NCBI GenBank assembly: GCA_015478945.1
Contig: JABUQX010142470.1
Location: forward strand, 2,501 to 17,500
DNA length: 15,000 nt
Direction of reading: 5' to 3'
Source of the DNA: Trachelipus rathkii
Taxonomy: Eukaryota > Arthropoda > Malacostraca > Isopoda > Trachelipodidae
Under the pieces are notes generated by a model. It worked only from the letters and a program-made list of their open reading frames with translations, had not been told where the DNA came from and made no database searches. Shown piece by piece: positions 8,290 to 15,000 of the stretch (positions are counted from its first letter, which is position 1; each line of letters begins with the position of its first letter). A program made the translations under genes and the position numbers.

Positions 8290-8976
8290 CATAAAAATCA
8301 ATGGTATACAAAGCACTAACACTGCTCTGCTACAACCTACAATACAGACAAATGATACTCACAAGTTGGATATAGACATGACGGCTTCTCTTCAAATACA
8401 AATAAAATAATTTTGAATATTTAGTTAACGATTTGCTAATTAGAAGATACTTAATATTAACTTATATAAAATACAAGAGAAGTACGTGTATTACTACCAC
8501 TTCACTGCAAACCTCTTTCACGAACTCACGAAGTCGGTACTCCTAATTTAACGGTTTGTTTGTTTGTTGATTACTTTACTACTCGCAGCACCTCTCTATC
8601 CAATAGTTCACAACATCACTACACCACCACTGCTTTTACCATCCCACTGTTTTGAACACTTGGATACTACAATTCCACTACTTGAATGTCCACAATACAA
8701 TATTACTGTATACTAACTTAAATAGTGAAACATCACCACGTTATAGTATACTTAAACATTAACTCACTGGAAAATAAACTAACACAAATGAAAATTCACA
8801 AACACAATATTATAAAAACTTAAACTAATTTAATCGCGCCGACACAAGTTTAAAGAAAGACTGTTAATCGCACCGCACCGCACCTCACAAGTTATAAAAA
8901 GACTATAAACAAAAACCGCCGCATATAGGAACTGTCATTGAGAATCATCATCCACACATTTAATCTGAAAAAAAAA
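8290..8976 (+). mobile_element. Poly(A)-tailed retroposon of unknown origin (687 bp)
   Basis: This sequence is foreign to the LINE. It starts CATAAAAATCAATGG, ends in nine As at 8968-8976, and is flanked by a 12-14-bp duplication of LINE sequence. A 3' A tail with a duplication this long points to insertion by LINE machinery, as for SINEs and processed pseudogenes. An LTR element would normally give 4-6 bp. No long reading frame or tRNA-like head is visible. The interior is A/T- and C-rich, with CACC/CACT-like strings (8600-8700) and a GTTT run at 8553-8566. I cannot name the source; a reverse-transcribed non-coding RNA, UTR or SINE are possible. Confidence 0.6.
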
Positions 8977-9551
8977 GAAAATCACTGCTTAACATTGTCA
9001 GTGATGAAGAGGTGATAATGAATGTGTGTGGGTTTAATGGTGTAATAAAAAATACATATTTTGGGGAGGAGGTAATAGGTAGTGTGAGAAAGTTGAAGAA
9101 TGGTAAATCAGCAGGTATAGATGAAATTACTTTTGAAATGGTCAAGAATTGAGGTGAGATCGCGATTGACCCTATATGGGAGTTGTTTAACAAAGCGTTT
9201 GTGGAGTCCCAGAGGACTGAAGAAGAGTAGTGATAGTACCCTTGTATAAAAGTAAGGGTGATAAGGGAACTATATAACCTATAAAGGGATTATTTTATCG
9301 AGGGTTGTAGGTTTTAGTTGAAAGAGTATGTCAAGTGTCTGAGAGGTTGATTGTTGAAGAACAAGGTTCATTTAGAAGTGGTAGAGGATGTATGCATCAA
9401 ATGTTTTTATTGAAGCAAATGAGAGGGAAGAAAAAATTTTATTTAGGTTTTTTGGACTTGCAACAGGCGTATGGCAGGATTAATAGGGAAACTCTGTGTC
9501 AGGTGTTAATCATATATGGTGTTGGTGACAAGCTTCTGAATGGAATTGAAA

Positions 9552-9552
<1 letters not shown>
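8977..9552 (+). pseudogene. LINE copy D: RT fingers and motif A
   Basis: The RT resumes with VSDEE, KSAGIDEITFEM near 9107 and fragments of the fingers. It is then open from 9335 to 9552 as EEQGSFRSGRGCMHQMFLLK followed by FYLGFLDLQQAYGRINRETL. Motif A keeps its Asp (FLDLQQAY). The stretch just before, NYRGISLL, is broken (about 9270-9300). The block ends in NGIES, where a native TATATA has become a long array and a composite insert follows. Confidence 0.8.

Positions 9553-9635
<83 letters not shown>
9553..9635. repeat. (TA)n microsatellite, left side of the composite insert
   Basis: A perfect 83-base TA tract inside the RT, at the codons equivalent to SMY in copy B. Confidence 0.98.
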
Positions 9636-9638
<3 letters not shown>

Positions 9639-9844
9639 TTTATACTATATATAAATATTTATGCGGCTTCTGCTATGTATATAAACTACCTTTTAATGTG
9701 CTTTATCCCCTATGCAGAGGGTAACACGGGGGGACTACAGGAAATCGAACTTTAAGACCGGCTATCCCAAACCAGCGCCACCAACGTGTTCGCAGTCGAG
9801 TTTTAATTCTTGCCCTGATAGATAAACCCAAACCGCATGACGCG
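9636..9844 (-). repeat. Second copy of the 6630 repeat family
   Basis: 9691-9826 aligns with 6630-6767 (AAATCGAACTTTAAGACCGG versus AAATGGAACTTTAAGACCAG; CGAGTTTTAATTC versus CGAGTTTTATTTC). The left 55 bases are A/T-rich and unassigned. Its repetition in two distant places in the window shows it is an interspersed repeat. Confidence 0.65.
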
Positions 9845-9962
9845 AAGATTTGAATGAGTCACAGGAGATTTTAATCTCCATCAGCAGCAAGATTCGAACA
9901 TTGGACACCGCGTGAGTGTTAACAATAACCGGATGCTCTAACCACTAGGCTACATTCACGTC
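9845..9962 (-). repeat. tRNA-derived SINE, first copy
   Basis: On the minus strand the sequence reads TAGCCTAGTGGTTAGAGC, a strong Pol III A box. About 40 bases later comes GTTCGAATC, the core of a B box. The order and spacing are those of a tRNA head; the rest of the tRNA fold is eroded. A G/A-rich body containing GATGGAGATTAAAATCTCC follows. It is not a functional tRNA gene. Confidence 0.72.
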
Positions 9963-10049
9963 CCCAAAAAGAACGTTTCAAGCGTAGTTTTTAAAGCACC
10001 CGGTTTTCTCATCCCATATTGCAGTACTCAAAGGCCTGGCCCCATTTTA
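9963..10049. other. Unassigned spacer between the two SINE copies
   Basis: This stretch shows no match to other parts of the window. It may be the tail of one SINE or part of a larger unit that carried both. Confidence 0.4.
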
Positions 10050-10142
10050 AATGAATGAGTCACAGGAGATTTTAATCTCCATCAGCGGGATTCGAACATT
10101 GGACACCGCGTCGCAGTGTTAACAATAACCGGATGCTCTAAC

Positions 10143-10146
<4 letters not shown>
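10050..10146 (-). repeat. tRNA-derived SINE, second copy, A box clipped
   Basis: This is nearly identical to the first copy (GAGTCACAGGAGATTTTAAT..., GATTCGAACATTGGACACCG, AACAATAACCGGATGCTCTA), but it ends at CTAACCACTA, where the (TA)n array starts. The last bases of the tRNA-like head (AGGCTAC in the first copy) are lost. Confidence 0.75.

Positions 10147-10230
<84 letters not shown>
10146..10230. repeat. (TA)n microsatellite, right side of the composite insert
   Basis: An 85-base TA tract. LINE RT sequence resumes immediately after it (GTTGATAGTGAAGAGTGTGTAAG). Confidence 0.98.
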
Positions 10231-10234
<4 letters not shown>

Positions 10235-10628
10235 ATAGTGAAGAGTGTGTAAGTAGAGATTGAATGGTATAATTATTAATAGTGGATGTGTTAAGTCTCT
10301 AGATGGATATTTAATTTGTATATGCTTGGGGTGATGACAGAATTTTAGGTAGGGGTGGCAGGGGAGAGATGTTAGACTGATAGGAGAATGTAAGTTTATT
10401 GTATGTATATGATTTGATTTTGTGTGGTGAATCTGAAGAAAGCTTGAGAAAAATGGTAAAGAGGTTTGGCAGGGTGTGTAAAAGGAGGGTTGAAATTTAG
10501 ATAAGAGTAAGGTGATGGTGGTAAGTGAGGAGAGTCTGCAGCGTGAAATCATGTTGAATGTTAGGCAATTGGAATAAGTGTCTGAATTTAAATATTTAGT
10601 CTGTATGTTGGATAAAATAGGAGTGGAT
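10231..10628 (+). pseudogene. LINE copy D: RT palm remnant
   Basis: This block carries VDSEECV, then a broken motif B (MDI.FVYAW) and LLYVYDLILCGESEESLRK near 10395-10450, the YADD site reading YVYD. There is no two-base insertion here, unlike copies B and C. It continues to SEFKYL near 10580 and stops at GGAGTGGAT, the hAT insertion site. Confidence 0.8.
10621..10628 (+). repeat. Left target-site duplication of the hAT element
   Basis: GAGTGGAT here and AAGTGGAT at 13894-13901 match at 7 of 8 bases. Eight base pairs is the hallmark length for hAT transposons. Removing the element and one copy restores continuous LINE sequence (GGAGTGGATGATGCTGAG). Confidence 0.88.
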
Positions 10629-10874
10629 CAGTGGCGTAACTTACGGGACCGCAAGGCCTGCAATGCGGGAGGGCCCGGTGCATGTGGGGGCCCGTGCCCG
10701 TGGTTTCAATTTTATTCAAATTGGTTCTGCAATCTACAAAACTCGATGAAAGAGCAAAGGCAAATGGATTGAAAAAAAAAACATGGAAAATTTTGAATTT
10801 GTTTTCCAGGTCGTTTATCATACATTAATACTTGGTTTCGAAATTTCTCCAGAACAGTAACGCTGATCTATCAA

Positions 10875-12967
10875 AATAAACTACTGTACTTGATAACGCT
10901 TTTAATTAATAGCCTTTCACATTTAAGGAATAATTTTGAAGATACTATGGCAACTGTTTCTGCTGCTGCCAAACAATGGTGTCTTGATGCCATTTTTCCA
11001 CATCATAGAGTTCGTAGAACTAAACGTCATTTTGATGAGCTAGTCCAGGATGAGCGTTTATTAGATCCGTTGAGGTATTATCAAACTGCTACATTTTACC
11101 GAACATTGTACACAATTATTGTCCAATTAAAAAAAAAGATTTGAAAGTGTGAACCATTTGTCTAGTCTCTTTATAACGCTGACTCCAGAATTTCCTTCAA
11201 GATCAACAAATGAAGAATTGCAGAAAAAAGCTGAAATTTTGTTATAGGAATATAGAGAAGATCTCACAGAAAACTTTCCTTCTGAAATTCAAAGCTTTCG
11301 AATGACTATTATGAAAGACATTAGATCAAGAACATCAATAAGTGATTTGGAAGATTTATTATTCATTGACAACTACATCATTGCGTCAAGTATACCAGAT
11401 GTTTGCACCGCGTTTTTGCTGCTCTTGACTTTGCTTGTAACTGTGGCAACAGCCGAGTGGACATTTTCCAAGTTAAAATTGATAAAAAATTACTCACGTT
11501 CTACAATGTCACAGGATAGATTAGGGGAAGATTCAGTATTGGGGTCGCCCTAAGCCCCATTTTCACCTCCCCTATAAATGGACATAAAATTCGGAATTAT
11601 ACACACCAAAATGTAGCTTTTTTGGCCGCTAAAACGTTGTTTTCGAGTGTTTTTCTGTGTCTGTAATCATTCTTTCAGAATTTTCAATTTTTCAAAACCC
11701 ATGTTTTTGACATTTTTCGTATCAACTTCCAGAATTTTTTTCGAAATGACTTCAAACTTGAAATATGCATAGATGGGTTCATTACCTACAATAGTCACAT
11801 TTGTTTTTTCGAGTTTTTGAGTTTTGTGCTCAGCGTTATCCAATTTCCTAACCCACTTTTTTTGAATTTTAAAATGAAAAATTGCGATAATTTTTTCCTG
11901 TTCGTGCGAAGTGGATGAAGTTTTCAGGGCATATGTAGTCGAAAGAGATGCACATTTTATACTTAAATAATTTTTTTGTATATGCATTAGTTTTGGATTT
12001 GTTCTTGGAACAAATTCTCAAAAAAAAAAAAAAAAATTGGAAATTTTTTAAAAAATTTTCTTTTGAGTATACAAAATATTTATCTAAGTAAAAAAGATGC
12101 ATCTCGCCCGACTACAGAAGCCCTAAAAATTTGAAGTTTATCGGACAAGTATAAAAAAAATATATATCAATATTTCACTTTTACAAACATTTGAATTTTT
12201 GGAAAGGTGAAAAATTGATATATATTTTTTTCTACTCATCCGATCAACATCAAATTTTCAGGGCTTCTATAGTCGGGCAAGATGGATCTTTTTTACTTTG
12301 ATATTTTTTTTGTATACTCAAAAAAAAAAAATTTTAAATTTGTTCCAAGAACAAATCCAAAACTAATGCATATACAAAGAAATTATCTAAGTAAAAAATG
12401 TACATCTCATCCGACTACATATGCCCTGAAAATTTCATTTACTTCGAGCAGGAAAAATTGGCGCAATTTTTCATTTTAAATAGCAAAAAAAAAGTGGGCT
12501 GGACAAAATCGCTGAGCCCAAAACTCAAAATCGAAAAAGTACTTCGTTCAGCCATAGCGTAGGTAATGGACCCATCTTCACCTTTAGCATTATGCAGTCA
12601 TTTTGAAAAGATTCTGGAAGTATTACGAAAAATGTCAAGCTGTGGGTTTAAATTGAAAATTGGCAGAAACCTGGTGAAAACACCCGTAAGCTAACGTTTG
12701 GAAAAATGTTTCAAAATAAGCTACAGTTTAGTATATATCAAAATCGATAGACTATTCCGATATTGTGTTCATTTTAGGAAGGGGTGAAAATTAGACTCAA
12801 CCCGATAATATTTGATCTAATATAATTAATATTTTGCAAATTAGCAGAATGCAATATTCCAAAACAAAATTGACATCAGAGAGGTTATTAATACATTTGC
12901 ATCACAAAATGCAAGACGGCAGCGGCTATGTTCAAAATTGATAAGTAAACATGAAAACACTTTGTAG
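10875..12967 (+). pseudogene. hAT transposase, C-terminal part, split and frameshifted
   Basis: Three coding pieces follow the order of hAT transposases of the ZMYM1-like/TTF-type group. Piece one (10875-11130) includes AAAKQWCLDA and VRRTKRHFDELVQDERLLDP. Piece two (11140-11530) is one frame over, after a poly(A) run at about 11129-11137, and carries FESVNHLSSLFITLTPEFPS, a stop near 11246, ASSIPDVCTAFLLLLTLLVT and the dimerisation motif ATAEWTFSKLKLIKNYSRST, then MSQDRL. The family usually has AER or SER where this has AEW. Piece three (12845-12967), beyond the palindrome, gives KIDIREVINTFASQNARRQR and a stop, matching the usual end of the protein. The gene is dead. Confidence 0.85.
11529..12818. 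repeat. 1.3-kb near-palindrome (foldback element) inside the hAT transposase
   Basis: The left arm is about 11529-12182, the right arm about 12201-12818, and the centre is near 12192. Matching pairs from the inside out are: CGCCCGACTACAGAAGCCCT with AGGGCTTCTATAGTCGGGC; GGATTTGTTCTTGGAACAAATT with its reverse complement near 12340; TGCATTAGTTTTGGATTTG near 11984; GGGTTCATTACCTAC with GTAGGTAATGGACCC; and TTTTCACC with GGTGAAAA at the outer ends. The transposase reading frame resumes on the far side, so this is an insertion. Open stretches in both arms mirror each other and are not genes. No clear target-site duplication was found. Confidence 0.85.
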
Positions 12968-12992
12968 GGATAAATTTATAATAGTGCTAAAT

Positions 12993-13309
12993 TATATATT
13001 CTTTCTTTCTTTCTTCACACTTCCTCTTTGCTAAGATTGGGGGGGTAAGGTGCTGTACAAGCATCGGAAAGAAAAGCAGTAGGAGAACATGACAAACGTC
13101 GAACAGAAAGCCCAGCCTTACCGCCCCCTCTGTACCATTAATTAGTGAGCTCGTCACAGACAGAAAATCCACCCTAGAGCATCATGGGACCTGTGGACCC
13201 TCACTATGGTAAATCGTCAATGTAAGGGTTCATCCCTGGCCCAGGTGGGCACAGCCATGCTGCCCCCATGAAAACCCCGCCAAATTTCTCTCCTATCATT
13301 ACCTTTTTT

Positions 13310-13311
<2 letters not shown>
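12993..13311 (-). mobile_element. 3' fragment of the same LINE family inside the hAT
   Basis: The plus strand reads TTCTTTCTTTCTTTCTTCAC and then follows the reversed LINE 3' UTR landmark for landmark: AAGGTGCTGTACAAGCATCGG, GTAGGAGAACATGACAAACG, GTACCATTAATTAGTGA, CTATGGTAAATCGTCAATGT. It is very close to copy B at 2239-2540 and further from copy D's own 3' end. The fragment ends at the (TA)n array, so it is strongly 5'-truncated. Confidence 0.87.
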
Positions 13312-13385
<74 letters not shown>

Positions 13386-13394
13386 TATATATAT

Positions 13395-13433
<39 letters not shown>
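13312..13433. repeat. (TA)n microsatellite with two interruptions
   Basis: TA tract broken by TACTATA near 13384 and AAAT near 13407. It adjoins the 5' (right) end of the reversed LINE fragment. Confidence 0.96.
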
Positions 13434-13840
<407 letters not shown>

Positions 13841-13893
13841 GGCCCAAATTTAAATTTTGCGGGAGGGCCCGACAATTTTGCGTTACGCCACTG

Positions 13894-14400
13894 AAGTGGA
13901 TGATGCTGAGAGTAGTAGAGTAGCAAGGTGACATGTGCAATTAAATCCCCGGTGATTGCGAGGGGACTTAGTTGTAAGTGTGCTAGGGTTCTGCATGAGG
14001 GTATGTTGTTACTATAAATAAAGTATTAATGTTAATGTATTGTAGTGAAACTAACTATGGTGTGGAGTAATAGGTACAGATCTAAGGAGCAATCTGTTCA
14101 GATGGATAATCTTAGGGGCTTGTTAAGTGTGAAAAGAATTGATAAAATGGAGTTGTGTGGTGCAAAGAAAGGAGTAAATGAGTGTATTAGTTATTTGGTA
14201 ATTCGGAAAGGATTAATGTTAGTCGATTGGTTATTTGGTTGTATAGTGGCGAGTGTGTTGGAAGTGACTAACTGGGAGACCTAAGAAAAAGTGGAATTGA
14301 TTCAGTGAAAGAGTGTCTGAATTAAAGGGACATGAATTTCGCCCAAGCAAGAAGAATGGTGCATAATACCTTGGAGTGGTTTTGTGATGAGGTATGGTTG
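13894..14400 (+). pseudogene. LINE copy D: C-terminal region after the RT
   Basis: This block continues from 10628 after the hAT. It has (E)VDDAE, then pieces of the conserved tail seen in copies A and B: YRSKEQSVQMDNLRGLLSVK and RIDKMELCGAKKGVNE in the open stretch 14045-14284, then GRPKK-like remnants with shifts. The role of this region in LINE proteins is not established by anything visible here. Frameshifts at 14000-14045 and after 14190 make it non-functional. Confidence 0.78.
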
Positions 14401-14607
14401 TAGGCCTGGCCCAGGGGATGAACCCTGACGCTGATTAAATACCACACTGGGGTGGGGGTCTGCCGAAATGTGTGAAGCTCTTGGATGCATTTTGACTGCA
14501 TCAAAATCTCACTTAATATTTTTGACTTAGGTTATGTTCTACTTAACTGTTTTATTTCCAGTGCATGTTTGGTACCCCACCCCCAATCTGAGGGGAGACT
14601 GATGGTG
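14401..14607 (+). other. 3' untranslated region of LINE copy D
   Basis: It shares GGCCCAGGGGATGAACCCT, GTGAAGCTCT..GATGCATTTTGACTG and CACCCCCAATCTGAGGGGAG with the other copies, though more diverged. It ends GATGGTG before the target-site duplication and lacks a (TA)n tail. Confidence 0.75.
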
Positions 14608-14619
14608 ATATACTAATTA
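14608..14619 (+). repeat. Right target-site duplication of LINE copy D
   Basis: ATATACTAATTA, identical to 7246-7257, is followed by a run of As (14620-14631). Confidence 0.7.
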
Positions 14620-14631
14620 AAAAAAAAAAAA

Positions 14632-15000
14632 CTCAAAGTTTCATATGTTTTTACTCTATCAATCCATCCTTATCTTCAAAAGTTATGGAAGATGAACTTT
14701 TTTATTCTGCATTTTTTGTTATCAACCTTTTTAACTTTAAAACTTTTAATTCAAGTTTATTTTTCTTATTTTTTTTAATTTGGTTGAACTGCCTTTCTCT
14801 TTAGCTTGAATTACATCATCATGCAATTTCATATTTTTTGATCCCGTGAAAACATTAAAAAAGTTCTACTTCAATTTGACTACTTCCTGATAATGCATAG
14901 TCAGCTAACAGATGTAGTATGTTTGATTTGCTTTAAATGTCAGATGAGACTCATGTCCGCTTGTTTATATTGTTAGTAAAATAGTAATTTGAAGTTTATA
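14632..15000 (+). other. POLA1: A/T-rich POLA1 intron to the window end
   Basis: No repeat, RNA or exon is recognised. A possible acceptor-like TTTCTCTTTAG at about 14794-14804 is followed by codons that hit a stop soon and do not resemble the next POLA1 exon. Confidence 0.55.

Noticed and set aside
7970..8311. 113-codon open frame on the minus strand
   Set aside because: It is antisense to the basic linker of LINE copy D and crosses the hairpin insertion, with no supporting motif.
9845..10146. Two tRNA genes on the minus strand
   Set aside because: A-box and B-box motifs are present, but the acceptor and anticodon stems do not pair convincingly and a SINE body follows. They are tRNA-derived SINEs.
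11667..12479. Open frames in the palindrome sharing strings such as MHIQ(K/R)NYLS in both arms
   Set aside because: The similarity follows from the inverted repeat itself. There is no known domain and the frames end in A/T runs.
14794..14860. Possible POLA1 downstream exon after an acceptor-like TTTAG
   Set aside because: The translation does not match the expected second zinc-finger region and soon meets stops. No matching donor was seen.

Overview
This is a eukaryotic nuclear window, almost certainly from an animal and most likely an invertebrate. There are no bacterial gene signals. Coding DNA is cut by introns with GT/AG borders, and nearly everything else is decayed transposable elements and long (TA)n arrays. 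The species cannot be named from the sequence.

Host gene. The only host coding sequence I can support is two adjacent + strand exons, 5731-5909 and 6177-6308, joined by a 267-bp intron. They encode about 103 residues of the C-terminal zinc-binding region of the DNA polymerase alpha catalytic subunit (POLA1). Splice sites and reading phases agree. All other DNA here then sits in the two flanking introns: at least 5.7 kb upstream and at least 8.7 kb downstream, both running past the window edges.

Upstream intron (1-5730). It holds three copies of one non-LTR (LINE) retrotransposon family. Copy A (+, 1-2195) meets copy B (-, 2239-3781) tail to tail across a (TA)n array. Copy B meets copy C (+, 3782-5510) head to head. 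B and C form a long imperfect inverted repeat with a 174-bp loop, and C also ends in (TA)n. All reverse transcriptase frames are broken. The longest open stretch, 216 codons in B, has lost the YADD catalytic motif.

Downstream intron (6309-15000). A SINE-like repeat lies at about 6630-6830. A fourth LINE copy (D) spans 7258-14607, bracketed by a perfect 12-bp target-site duplication, and later insertions have swollen it. From left to right these are: a ~150-bp insert with a 70-bp hairpin; a 687-bp poly(A)-tailed retroposon with its own 12-14-bp duplication; a (TA)n / SINE / SINE / (TA)n composite; and a 3.27-kb hAT DNA transposon with 12-bp terminal inverted repeats and an 8-bp duplication. 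The hAT carries a broken transposase gene. A 1.3-kb near-palindrome splits that gene, and the element also contains a 3' fragment of the same LINE family. The nesting order is therefore intron, then LINE D, then hAT, then LINE fragment.

I see no evidence of a new functional gene system. The points most worth following are the nested chronology, the two large hairpin-forming structures inside a transcribed gene, and the uncharacterised retroposon.
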